From Chloroflexota bacterium (GTDB lineage Bacteria; Chloroflexota; Dormibacteria; Dormibacterales; Dormibacteraceae): 51,601 nucleotides of DNA. Location of the stretch: positions 1-51,601 of the forward strand of contig VBHA01000072.1 of NCBI GenBank assembly GCA_005889495.1, read 5' to 3'. A program made the translations under genes and the position numbers. Each line of letters opens with the position of its first letter. Positions within the stretch are counted from its first letter, which is position 1. Under the pieces are notes generated by a model. It made no database searches and was not told the origin of the DNA. It was given only the letters and a program-made list of their open reading frames with translations. Positions 6,729 through 13,963 of this stretch are shown here, piece after piece.

Positions 6729-7544
6729 CTAAAAGAAGATCGTCTGGCGCCGCGGTCGGAGCTGGTTCACGGTCGTCTGGATCCACTCCCTGACCTGCTC
6801 GCTGATCTCGAGCACGAGGCGCGCGTCCCCCACCGCGTCGGGACCGTGCTGGGCCACCTCGATCGGCTTGCCGAAGGCGATGAACCACTTGGAAGGCAGC
6901 GGCGCCAGGCCGGCAAGGCCGAGCCAGGGAAAAGTCGGCGTGATGGGGAAGTTGGGCATGCCCAGGAGCCGCGCCAGCGGCTGGAGGTCGGCCAGCACCG
7001 GGTGCACCTCCTCCGAGCCGACGACGGCCACCGGGATGATCGGTGCGCCCGTCCGCAGCGCCACCTGGACGAAGCCGCCCCGGCCGAGGCGGCGGATGCG
7101 ATAGCGGTCGCGGTAGCGCTTGGCCGCGCCCTTAACGCCTTCCGGGAACACCCCGACCAGCTCGTCGCGCTCGAGCAGTGCGGTCGCGTTGTCAGGGTGC
7201 GCCAGCACGTTGCCGGTCTTGACGAGAAGCATGTTGGTGAAGGGCACCGCGAACGCCCAGTCGACCACGAGCATGCGTGCGTGGCGCGGCTGCGGATGCT
7301 CGGCGACGATCGCGGTCCGGATCATGGCGCCGTCGTAGGGAACGATGCCCGCGTGATTAGCCACCAGCAGCGCGCGACCGCTGCCCGGCACATTCGTCAC
7401 GCCGTCGACTTCCACCCGCCAGTAGTTGCGGTACAGCCACAACGCGATCTTGGTCACGCGCTCGGTGAATTCGGGGTCGAAGCCGAAGCCGTCGCTTCGG
7501 AGTCCCGGCTCATGCCTGGGACTCACAACGCGGAGAGCCCCCAC
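6729..7544 (-). CDS. 1-acyl-glycerol-3-phosphate acyltransferase-like (PlsC family)
   Basis: A 271-residue acyltransferase that probably transfers an acyl chain from acyl-ACP or acyl-CoA onto a lysophospholipid. Seen: the block-I histidine in NHAGIVPYDG (residues 63-72), with a longer His-to-Asp spacing than the classical HX4D but common in the actinobacterial branch. The block-III FPEGVKG is at 133-139, and GAPIIPVAVVGSEE is the block-IV region. No obvious membrane segment. The start is GTG at 7544; GATAAT on the minus strand nine bases before it may be a leaderless -10. It is divergent from the recombinase gene. Confidence 0.85.
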   Translation of the reverse strand: MGALRVVSPRHEPGLRSDGFGFDPEFTERVTKIALWLYRNYWRVEVDGVTNVPGSGRALLVANHAGIVPYDGAMIRTAIVAEHPQPRHARMLVVDWAFAVPFTNMLLVKTGNVLAHPDNATALLERDELVGVFPEGVKGAAKRYRDRYRIRRLGRGGFVQVALRTGAPIIPVAVVGSEEVHPVLADLQPLARLLGMPNFPITPTFPWLGLAGLAPLPSKWFIAFGKPIEVAQHGPDAVGDARLVLEISEQVREWIQTTVNQLRPRRQTIFF

Positions 7545-7594
7545 CTCGCGTCAATTATCGTGTGGCCGGCGTCTATCATGTGGCCGGCCTCGAC

Positions 7595-8521
7595 ATGCCA
7601 CTCGCCCTGCAGGCCGCCGCGCATGAATACCTTGGCTGGCTTCAGCTCGAAGCCAACCGCAGCCCGAACACGGTCCGTGCATATGACGCCGAGATTCGCA
7701 GGCTGCTCGGCTTCCTCGGGGAGCACGGCCATTCGCTCGAGGTCGACGCGCTGCGACACGAAGACCTTCGGGCATATCAACGCCACCTCGCCGGTCGTCT
7801 GAAGAGTCCTGCCTCGCGCGCACGGGCCCTTGTGGCCATCCGCTCCTGGTTGCGCTGGATCGCGCGCGAGGGACTGATCGAGCACGACCTTTCCAACGGA
7901 ATCACGCTGCCGAGGCTCGAGCAGCGGCTGCCGAAGCCGATCGACCCTGACGAGCTGACGCGACTGCTCAGCGCGCTGCCTCGCGAGACGCTGCTGGAAA
8001 AGCGCGACCGGGCGCTCGTCCAGTTCCTGGTCAGCACAGGGTGCCGAATCTCCGAGGCGCTCGGCCTGGACCGGACCGATTTTCCGCGCTCCGGCAACCG
8101 CCTGGTTGTCACCGGCAAGGGCTCCAAGCAGCGGAGCGTCTATCTGACCGGCGATGCGCGCGCCGCCATGGAGGAGTATCTGAGCGCGCGCGAAGACGCC
8201 TGCCTGGCGATGTTCATCAACTTCGACCGCTCCGCGGGCGACGACCGCGAGCGTCGCCTGACCCCGGCCGGCGCGCGCTACATCGTCAAACAGATCCGCA
8301 AGGCGGTCGGAGCCTGGTCGTTCAAATCGCCGCACGTGGCGCGTCACACCGCGGCAACGACGCTCCTGGAGGTCACAGGCGGTGACGTGCGGCTGGTGCA
8401 GGAGGTCCTGGGCCACGCCAACCTCAACACGCTGCAGGGGTACACGAAGATCGTCGACAGCCGCAAGCAGGAGGCGTACAGGCTGTACCAGGAGTTCCTG
8501 GACGGCAAGAAGAAAGCCTGA
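7595..8521 (+). CDS. Tyrosine recombinase, XerC/XerD-like
   Basis: A site-specific recombinase of 308 residues from the ATG at 7595; an upstream GTG at 7562 would add 11 residues that do not look conserved. Seen: an N-terminal SAM-like core-binding domain (about residues 10-90), then the catalytic domain with Arg151 (STGCRISEAL), Lys175 (TGKGSKQR), His247 and Arg250 (HVARH), His274 (LGHANL) and the nucleophile Tyr283 (GYTK). All active residues are present. Length and lack of flanking transposon features fit a chromosomal Xer protein that resolves dimers at dif; no dif-like site was recognised nearby. Confidence 0.9.
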   Translation: MPLALQAAAHEYLGWLQLEANRSPNTVRAYDAEIRRLLGFLGEHGHSLEVDALRHEDLRAYQRHLAGRLKSPASRARALVAIRSWLRWIAREGLIEHDLSNGITLPRLEQRLPKPIDPDELTRLLSALPRETLLEKRDRALVQFLVSTGCRISEALGLDRTDFPRSGNRLVVTGKGSKQRSVYLTGDARAAMEEYLSAREDACLAMFINFDRSAGDDRERRLTPAGARYIVKQIRKAVGAWSFKSPHVARHTAATTLLEVTGGDVRLVQEVLGHANLNTLQGYTKIVDSRKQEAYRLYQEFLDGKKKA

Positions 8522-8545
8522 AGTGTCGAACGGCCCGGACCGAAT

Positions 8546-8551
8546 TACTAT
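8546..8551 (+). promoter_or_regulatory. -10 hexamer that decides the start of the cyclic-nucleotide-binding gene
   Basis: TACTAT ends six bases before the GTG at 8558, whereas the alternative TTG at 8552 directly abuts it. The spacing matches the leaderless pattern seen at other genes and favours GTG 8558. Confidence 0.45.
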
Positions 8552-8557
8552 TTGCCG

Positions 8558-8956
8558 GTGATCGAGCTCAAGGAGGCCAAGCTTCTCAAGGGGGTCCCCG
8601 AGTCCGAGGTCCGCTCGATCGAGAAGCAGGTCAAGCTGGTGCACCACCCGGCCGGCCACGAGATCGTGGTCCGCGGCGAGGGCGGGGTCGGTTTCATGAT
8701 CATCACCGACGGCTCGGTCAGCGTGAAGACCGTCACCGGCAAGACCCGCAAGCTTGGGCCGGGCGATTCTTTCGGTGAGATGGCCCTTCTCGACCAAGAA
8801 GGCCGCAGCGCGACCATCACCGCCGACACCGACGTGACGCTGGCCAGCATCCCCGAGTGGAACTTCAAGCCTTTTTTGAAGGAGCATCCCGAGGTCGCGT
8901 ACCGCCTGCTGCAGACGATGTCCCGGCGGATCCGGCAGGCCGAAGCCGAAGAGTAG
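8558..8956 (+). CDS. Cyclic-nucleotide-binding domain protein
   Basis: A 132-residue protein consisting of one cNMP-binding domain. Seen: the phosphate-binding cassette GDSFGEMALLDQEGRSAT, with the Glu that contacts the ribose and the Arg that contacts the cyclic phosphate, so binding of cAMP or cGMP is likely. The C-terminal helix ends at Glu-Glu just before TAG. No DNA-binding domain follows, unlike CRP. The last 100 bases overlap the Hsp70-like gene in the -1 frame, and a T TTT TTG heptamer at 8872-8878 lies in the overlap (see findings). Two CHASE2 cyclases elsewhere in the window could supply cAMP. Confidence 0.85.
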   Translation: MIELKEAKLLKGVPESEVRSIEKQVKLVHHPAGHEIVVRGEGGVGFMIITDGSVSVKTVTGKTRKLGPGDSFGEMALLDQEGRSATITADTDVTLASIPEWNFKPFLKEHPEVAYRLLQTMSRRIRQAEAEE

Positions 8957-10287
8957 CCGCGACCACCGCACCAGTCGGGTACGGGATCGATTTCGGCACG
9001 AGCAACAGCTCGATCGCAATCGCGTACCCCGAGCGGGTCGAGGTCGTGGCATTGGGTCGGTCGGGCGCGCGGACGCTCCCATCCTTTGTCTACCTCCACC
9101 GCGCCGGCCGGCGAGCCGCGGGCGACGAGGCGGTGCGAACGTTCCTCGTCTCCGGCCACGAGAAGACGGACTGCTGGAAATGCCCTCTTGCGCCTTACGG
9201 CTGGGACACCGACTGCCGCCAGTATCGCAAGGGCGGCGGCTGCAACGACGCCCGGCTGCTCTCCGGGATCAAGCACGAGCTGGCGAAGGTCGGGTTCGCC
9301 GGCACCAACTCATGGGCGACCGACTTCACCGTCGGCGCGCTGGTCGGTGTGGTCTTGGCGCGGCTCAAGCAGGAGGCGGACCGGGCGAGCGGGCATGCCG
9401 TCGAGTCGGTGGTGCTCGGCCATCCCGTCGTCTTCGCCGGCGCCGACCCTTCGAACCGCGCAGCCTCCGATGCCGAAGCGTTCAGCCGGCTGGCGGCCGC
9501 GGCGCACGAGGCCGGTTTCACGGAGGTGGCTTTTCTGCCCGAGCCGACCGCGGCCGTGACGGGCGAGCATCAGCACAGAGGGGTTGAGGTCGCGGTCGAC
9601 TTCGGTGGCGGCACGTTCGACGTCGCCGTGCTCGACTCGCGCGCCGGCAAGCCGCGCGTGGCGGGCATCGCGGGCGTCGCGGTCGGCGGCGAGACCCTGG
9701 ACGGGATCCTGTTCGAAACCATCGTCGGTCCGGCGCTCGGCCTGGACTCGCTGCCCAGCTGGCTCTTCAACGAGCTGCGCACCGCCAGCTCGGTCCGGCT
9801 GTTGATGGCCGACCCCGGAATCCCCGCGATCCTGGCCCGGCTCGGAGGCGAGCCGGCTGACGTCGTCCAGGCTCTCCTTTACGGCGGCCACGCGTACGAC
9901 TTCTACCGCGCGGTCGAGGCCGCCAAGATCGCGCTGTCGAGCCAGGGAATGGCGAGCCTGGAGTTCGCGCCTCTCGGACTGCAGGTCGAGGTTCGGCGGT
10001 CGACCTTCGAGTCGATGATCCGGCCAGAGCTCGACCTCATCGCCGCGACCGTACATCGGGCGCTGAGCGATTCCGGGATGGAGGCGTCCGCCGTCGACCG
10101 GGTCCTCATCACCGGCGGCTCCGGCTACATACCGGCCTTTCGTCACGACCTGGCGCAGCTCTTCGGCGAGGAGAGGCTCGAGCAGCGCGACGCGTTCACC
10201 GCGGTCGTGCACGGGCTGGGCGTGTACGCCCAGCAGCTATGGAGCCGGCCGGTAGCTCGCGATGATCACGCCCTTCGGCGTGGTTAG
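8857..10287 (+). CDS. Hsp70-like ATPase (YegD-type), possibly made by frameshifting
   Basis: An actin-fold ATPase of the Hsp70 family without a canonical substrate-binding domain. Seen: phosphate-1 motif YGIDFGTSNSS (residues 42-52 of the open frame), phosphate-2 motif VDFGGGTFDVAV, and the adenosine motif VLITGGSGYIP. A cluster of four cysteines (106, 109, 120 and 129; C-x2-C-x10-C-x8-C) inserted early in the nucleotide-binding domain is unusual and might bind metal. The only start codon before the phosphate-1 motif is GTG at 8857, inside the cyclic-nucleotide-binding gene, and it gives a 40-residue Pro/Arg-rich leader with no family resemblance. Either that start is used or the protein is made as a -1 frameshift fusion. 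Confidence 0.8.
   Translation: MELQAFFEGASRGRVPPAADDVPADPAGRSRRVAATTAPVGYGIDFGTSNSSIAIAYPERVEVVALGRSGARTLPSFVYLHRAGRRAAGDEAVRTFLVSGHEKTDCWKCPLAPYGWDTDCRQYRKGGGCNDARLLSGIKHELAKVGFAGTNSWATDFTVGALVGVVLARLKQEADRASGHAVESVVLGHPVVFAGADPSNRAASDAEAFSRLAAAAHEAGFTEVAFLPEPTAAVTGEHQHRGVEVAVDFGGGTFDVAVLDSRAGKPRVAGIAGVAVGGETLDGILFETIVGPALGLDSLPSWLFNELRTASSVRLLMADPGIPAILARLGGEPADVVQALLYGGHAYDFYRAVEAAKIALSSQGMASLEFAPLGLQVEVRRSTFESMIRPELDLIAATVHRALSDSGMEASAVDRVLITGGSGYIPAFRHDLAQLFGEERLEQRDAFTAVVHGLGVYAQQLWSRPVARDDHALRRG
10267..10282 (+). terminator. Small hairpin at the 3' end of the Hsp70-like gene
   Basis: CACGCC-CTTC-GGCGTG forms a perfect 6-bp stem with a CTTC loop. It overlaps the last codons of the Hsp70-like gene and sits before the convergent hydrolase gene. 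No T run follows, so terminator function is only possible. Confidence 0.3.
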
Positions 10288-10325
10288 AGTCTCAGTGACC
10301 TCGAGCTGAGTGACGACGGTGACCT

Positions 10326-11453
10326 TCACGCAGTGAGCGTATCCATTACCAGCCGCGCAACCTCCGTCGCGGCGTTGAAGTCCTGCGTCAGCCGGTTCTT
10401 GGTCAGAGCGAACGCAATCCCGCTTGCGGTGTCGAAGAACGCGAAGCTTCCCCCGACGCCCCCGACGCCGAACGCGGTGGGCGGCTCTTTCGGCTCCTGG
10501 CCGGGCACGCCGACCGCGTAGCCGAGCGCCCAGGTCGTCGGCATGCCGAACACCTCGTCGACCCCTGACACCGGCTCCCTGGTCGCCTCGCGCAATCGCG
10601 CCGGCGAGAGCAGCCGGACGCCGCCGACATCGCCGAGCATCGCCGCGTACATACGCGCGATGGCACGCGCGGAGGTCTTGCCTCCGGCCGGGATGTCGGC
10701 GGCCAGTGTGTCCGGGCGGTTGCCGAACGCCGCGTTGGGCATTAGCGACATGGGCGCCGCCCTGAACATGGGAAGGTCGGGCGGCATCTCGGGCATCTGG
10801 AAGTTGGCCGGCAACGGCGCGTCCTCGAGCACCGCGAGGCGGCGCTGGTCCGAGAGCGGCATGCCGAAGTAGAGCTCTTTCTCGATGCCCAACGGACCGG
10901 AGATCTCCTCGCGGAGGACGGCGGAGATTGGCTTGCCGGTGGCGCGGCGGATGATCTCGCCGGCGATGTAGCCGAACGTGTAGGCGTGGTAGCCGATCTT
11001 CGTGCCGGGCTCCCACCACAGCTCCGAGGCTGCGATCGCCGAGCACATCTTGTCCCAGTCGCATAGGTCTTCGATGGTGGTAGTGAGGGGGATGCCGGGC
11101 ACGCCGGCGGTGTGATTGAGGACGTGGCGGACCGTCACGGCCTGCTTGCCGTTGGCGCCGAACTCCGGCCACAGCTCCGCGACCGGCGTGTCGTAACCGA
11201 AGTGTCCGCGCTCGACCAGCATGTGGACGAGCGTCGAGGCCGCGGCCTTGCATACCGAATAGCAGTAGAAGGGTGTGTCGGACGCGATGAGGCGCCCCGT
11301 CGTCGGGTCCGCAGCACCCGCGACAGCGTCCACCACCTGGACGCCGCGGTGGTAGACGGCGACCTGGAGGCCGCGCTCGGAACCCGACTCGACCATCTGG
11401 TCGATGACCTTTTGAACTTTGTCCTGCACGTCAACCGTCTGTGTCTTGCTCAT
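10326..11453 (-). CDS. Serine hydrolase of the beta-lactamase class C / EstB family
   Basis: A 375-residue protein with the S-x-x-K motif SVCK (Ser66, Lys69) and a Tyr155 in GYHAYTFG where the family has Y-x-N or Y-x-S. The later glycine-rich part GVGGVGGSFAFFD takes the place of the KTG-like motif. There is no signal peptide, so it is probably a cytosolic esterase or peptidase rather than a resistance enzyme. Substrate unknown. It converges on the Hsp70-like gene with a 38-base gap. No leaderless -10 was found ahead of its ATG; a GAAAAGAC stretch is the only weak ribosome-binding candidate. Confidence 0.85.
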   Translation of the reverse strand: MSKTQTVDVQDKVQKVIDQMVESGSERGLQVAVYHRGVQVVDAVAGAADPTTGRLIASDTPFYCYSVCKAAASTLVHMLVERGHFGYDTPVAELWPEFGANGKQAVTVRHVLNHTAGVPGIPLTTTIEDLCDWDKMCSAIAASELWWEPGTKIGYHAYTFGYIAGEIIRRATGKPISAVLREEISGPLGIEKELYFGMPLSDQRRLAVLEDAPLPANFQMPEMPPDLPMFRAAPMSLMPNAAFGNRPDTLAADIPAGGKTSARAIARMYAAMLGDVGGVRLLSPARLREATREPVSGVDEVFGMPTTWALGYAVGVPGQEPKEPPTAFGVGGVGGSFAFFDTASGIAFALTKNRLTQDFNAATEVARLVMDTLTA

Positions 11454-11496
11454 GTCTTTTCAGACGAGGGATGACCCGAAAACTAATCGGTGGCGC

Positions 11497-12150
11497 TCAA
11501 CGACCCGACCGGCTGACGAGCGCGGCGAAAAGCACCACGAAGAACAACACCGTGACGACAGCGGTTATGGAGGCGGTTCGCGTGGGATGAGCAGCAAGGG
11601 CGTTTACGGCCAACTCGCTGCTTCGAACGGAGCCGGGAAATCGGCGCGCCATCTGGCCGACGCTGAGCCGTTCCGCCCAGGAGCCTCTGATTGAGAGCCC
11701 TGACCGCCGGCTCAGCTCCGCGAGCCCAGGTGAGGGCAGCAGGTCGGCCGTGTTCAGGCGAAGCGCCGACCGCCCCGCCCGGTCGACGAAAAGCAGGACC
11801 CCGTACGGCCTGGCGCTGGCGATCGTAAAGAGCTCGAGGTGATCGACCTCCGTCAACGCAATCGCTTTGCGACCGCCGAAAGTGCCGAGCGTCCCGACCT
11901 GGCCCCCGGCGAGGAAGAGGCCGGCGTTGGCGAACCGCAATCGCGCATAGACCATTATCAAAAGCACGATTTCCGAGATTCCCGCGGCATATACCAGGAG
12001 CTCGCCGATCGCTGAGTCGCCGCTCACGACGCGCATGGCCGCCGCGACCACGAATACCGCGAACGCGACCGGGATGGCGCGATCGAGCTTTGCCGGCGAT
12101 CCTAGAAGGACGTCCCTTCCCTGGTAGTGCAGGACGAGGTCATCGGCCAC
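11497..12150 (-). CDS. PH-like domain membrane protein
   Basis: A protein of 217 residues if it starts at GTG 12150, where a TACGCT hexamer stands nine bases ahead; the open frame reaches a TTG at 12195, but that lies only eight bases from the terminator hairpin of the preceding gene. Two membrane segments (about residues 26-46 and 52-73) are followed by a beta-rich part. That part contains RFANAGLFLAGG, VDHLELF and GVLLFVDRAG, resembling bacterial PH domains (YdbS-like). A last hydrophobic segment lies near the C-terminus. Function unknown. Confidence 0.65.
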   Translation of the reverse strand: MADDLVLHYQGRDVLLGSPAKLDRAIPVAFAVFVVAAAMRVVSGDSAIGELLVYAAGISEIVLLIMVYARLRFANAGLFLAGGQVGTLGTFGGRKAIALTEVDHLELFTIASARPYGVLLFVDRAGRSALRLNTADLLPSPGLAELSRRSGLSIRGSWAERLSVGQMARRFPGSVRSSELAVNALAAHPTRTASITAVVTVLFFVVLFAALVSRSGR

Positions 12151-12202
12151 CCCGGCGCGAGCGTACTCGCCGGGATGGTGCGGTGCAGCCCTCAAACGAA
12201 GA

Positions 12203-12228
12203 AGGCCGGGCTCGCGTGAGCCCGGCCT
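12203..12228 (-). terminator. Intrinsic terminator of the 104-residue gene
   Basis: AGGCCGGGCTC and GAGCCCGGCCT form a perfect 11-bp stem with a GCGT loop. On the minus strand it is followed by TCTTCGTTT and lies 25 bases after the stop of the gene at 12253-12567. On the plus strand it is followed by CGTTTTGATTT, so it may work in both directions. Confidence 0.8.
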
Positions 12229-12252
12229 CGTTTTGATTTCTGGCTGGAGGCC

Positions 12253-12567
12253 CTACTCGTCCTCGATCTGGTTGTACATGAGGCTGTCCTGGATCTCGTA
12301 GAGAGCGTCCATCGCCTCCATCACCGAGGCCGGCTTGGCCTGGGCCAGCACGGTCACCTCCGGCGATTCCTCGATCACCTTGTTGATGGCGACCGAGAGC
12401 ACGGGCGGCATCTGCCGCTGGTCCGCCAGGTTCAGCATCTCGAGCTCGTTCAGGAGCTTGTCGATGTAGCGCATCTTGTTCCGGCGGGCGTACTTGGCAC
12501 GCTGGATCCGGCGCTCCCGAGCGGTCATGTGCTCGATGGCGCGGCTCGCCTGCTTGATCATTGGCAT
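12253..12567 (-). CDS. Conserved small protein of unknown function
   Basis: A 104-residue, mostly helical protein I do not recognise. The N-terminal third is strongly basic (residues 15-40, rich in Arg/Lys/Tyr: ARERRIQRAKYARRNK), suggesting nucleic-acid contact. The rest is acidic and ends in NQIEDE. It has the best conventional promoter of the window (TTGACA, 16 bases, TAAACT), a GGAGGAG ribosome binding site and an 11-bp terminator, so it should be well expressed. It is divergent from a SufR-like regulator across a perfect palindrome, which suggests regulation by it. Confidence 0.7.
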   Translation of the reverse strand: MPMIKQASRAIEHMTARERRIQRAKYARRNKMRYIDKLLNELEMLNLADQRQMPPVLSVAINKVIEESPEVTVLAQAKPASVMEAMDALYEIQDSLMYNQIEDE

Positions 12568-12592
12568 ATCCCTCTATCTCCTCCGGCTAACC

Positions 12593-12620
12593 AGTTTAGG
12601 GCGCAGTCGTCTTTTGTCAA
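12593..12620 (-). promoter_or_regulatory. Sigma-70-like promoter of the 104-residue gene
   Basis: On the minus strand TTGACA (12620-12615) and TAAACT (12598-12593) are separated by 16 bases, and GGAGGAG follows about 10 bases before the ATG. The -35 is a full consensus match. Confidence 0.7.
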
Positions 12621-12633
12621 GGACTACCTGTAA

Positions 12634-12645
12634 TAAATCGATTTA
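12634..12645. promoter_or_regulatory. Palindromic operator candidate in the divergent control region
   Basis: TAAATCGATTTA is a perfect 12-bp palindrome between the 104-residue gene and the SufR-like regulator. It lies 14 bases upstream of the minus-strand -35 and overlaps the plus-strand -35-like TTTACC. Its AT content is high against a GC-rich background. It is the likely binding site of the adjacent regulator, by inference. Confidence 0.5.
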
Positions 12646-12668
12646 CCCTTTTTGGCCTGTGCTAGAGT
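12641..12668 (+). promoter_or_regulatory. Possible promoter of the SufR-like regulator
   Basis: TTTACC-like and TAGAGT hexamers are about 16 bases apart, with the ATG at 12697 about 28 bases further on. The -35 element overlaps the palindrome, which would permit autorepression. Confidence 0.35.
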
Positions 12669-12696
12669 GCCCAGCAAGCGACCGGATGTGGGCCTT

Positions 12697-13326
12697 ATGA
12701 TCGCCGGCCGTTCAACCCGGATGGAAATCCTCGAGCTGCTTCGGCGTAGGGGTCGCTGCAGCGCGGAAACCATCGCCAATGACCTCGGCGTGACCGCCAA
12801 CGCGATCCGCCAGCACCTCACCAACCTCGAACGCGACGGCCTGGTCGTCAGCCAGCCCGAGCGCAGCGGGCGCGGCCGGCCGGCCCTCCTCTTCGCCCTG
12901 ACGGAGCGCGCGGACGCGGTGTTTCCGAAGCGCTACGGGCAGCTGGCGACGATGGTCCTGCAGGAGGTCCAGGACATGGGCGGGCCGGAAGCCCTCGACG
13001 AGGTCTTCGCCCGGGTCGCGGCCCGCCACGCGGCGGCGATCGAGCGCGACCTCGACGGCCTCGAGTTCGACGAGAAGATGCACCGGGTCGTGTCCTGGAT
13101 CGGCCGCGCCGGCACCCTCGTCGAGCAGTCGGACAGCCCTGAGGGCATCAAGGTCACCATCCACAACTGCCCATTTCGGAACACCGCGTTGAAGTTCCCC
13201 CAGGTCTGCTCGATCACACCCCAGCTCATCTCCCGGCTGACCGGTGCGGCCGTCTCGCAGTCGGACTCCATACATCGCCACGACCCTTACTGCTCCTTTG
13301 TCGTCCAGCGCCCTACCGACGCTTAG
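12697..13326 (+). CDS. SufR-like Fe-S-sensing transcriptional regulator
   Basis: A 209-residue protein from the ATG at 12697. An N-terminal winged helix (about residues 5-70; ANDLGVTANAIRQHLTNLERDGLV) is followed by a C-terminal domain with three cysteines, Cys158 (HNCPF), Cys171 (QVCSI) and Cys199 (PYCSF). Their spacing, 13 and 28 residues, is as I recall for the cluster-binding cysteines of cyanobacterial SufR, a [4Fe-4S]-dependent repressor of suf genes. No suf genes are in this window; the closest targets are itself and the divergent 104-residue gene. The epimerase gene downstream overlaps it by 29 bases if it starts at TTG 13298, implying co-transcription. Confidence 0.82.
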   Translation: MIAGRSTRMEILELLRRRGRCSAETIANDLGVTANAIRQHLTNLERDGLVVSQPERSGRGRPALLFALTERADAVFPKRYGQLATMVLQEVQDMGGPEALDEVFARVAARHAAAIERDLDGLEFDEKMHRVVSWIGRAGTLVEQSDSPEGIKVTIHNCPFRNTALKFPQVCSITPQLISRLTGAAVSQSDSIHRHDPYCSFVVQRPTDA

Positions 13327-13963
13327 CAGCAGCCAGGTCAAGGAGGTCGACGCCCTGGCCGAAGAGCGCTTTGGCATCCCCCTCGACTGGCTGATGGAGG
13401 CGGCGGGATGGCAGGTGGCTCGGCTTGTCGAGGGGCGCGCGGTGGTCGTCTGCGGAGTGGGCAACAACGCCGGCGACGGCTTCGCCGCGGCGCGCCATAT
13501 CCACCGCTGGGGGCGCCTGGTCCGCACCTGCTGCGTCGACGCCGCACGGCTTCGCGGGCCGGCTGAGCGCCAGTATCGCGTCCTCGGCAACCAGGGCGTC
13601 GAGGTGTCAGCCGGCCTCGTGCTCGACGGCGCCGACGTGGTCGTGGACGCCATCTTCGGCACCGGCCTCTCGCGCCCGCCCGAAGGCACCTTCGCCCTGT
13701 GGATCGAGGCGATCAACGCGTCGGGCCTGGAGGTCGTCTCCGTGGACGTCCCGTCAGGCCTCGACGCGGAGACCGGCGTCGCCTACTCTCCAACTGTGGT
13801 CGCGCAACTGACGATCGCCCTCGGATTGCCCAAGCCGGGCCTGCTGCAGCGGCCTGGTCGTGTCGTGGTCGCGGACATCGGAGTCCCGGCGGAGGCTTAC
13901 GCGGCCGTCGGTGTCAAGGTGCCCGCCGGCCTGTTCGCGCACGGAGACGTCGTCCGGCTGTGA
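13298..13963 (+). CDS. nnrE: NAD(P)HX epimerase (YjeF N-terminal domain)
   Basis: About 221 residues. This enzyme interconverts the R and S epimers of hydrated NAD(P)H so that a dehydratase can repair them. Seen: GVGNNAGDGFAAARH, the nucleotide loop with the family NN-x-GDG pattern, VVDAIFGTG, and the substrate-binding SVDVPSGLDAETG. The C-terminal dehydratase domain found in bifunctional NnrD/NnrE proteins is absent. No ATG exists near the domain start; TTG at 13298 is the best start inside the regulator gene, with GTG at 13244 as the alternative. Its stop overlaps the GTG of the next gene (GTGA). Confidence 0.85.
   Translation: MSSSALPTLSSSQVKEVDALAEERFGIPLDWLMEAAGWQVARLVEGRAVVVCGVGNNAGDGFAAARHIHRWGRLVRTCCVDAARLRGPAERQYRVLGNQGVEVSAGLVLDGADVVVDAIFGTGLSRPPEGTFALWIEAINASGLEVVSVDVPSGLDAETGVAYSPTVVAQLTIALGLPKPGLLQRPGRVVVADIGVPAEAYAAVGVKVPAGLFAHGDVVRL

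Noticed and set aside
7562-7594. GTG start for the Xer-like recombinase
   Set aside because: It directly abuts TATCGT and adds 11 unconserved residues, while ATG 7595 begins close to the conserved core-binding domain; kept only as an alternative.
9137-9152. GAACGTTC palindrome as an SOS box
   Set aside because: It lacks the four-base spacer of the LexA consensus and lies inside the Hsp70-like coding region.
13699-13959. N-terminal extension of the MBL exonuclease
   Set aside because: This part is the nnrE gene in another frame; the GTG at 13960 overlapping the nnrE stop is the natural start.
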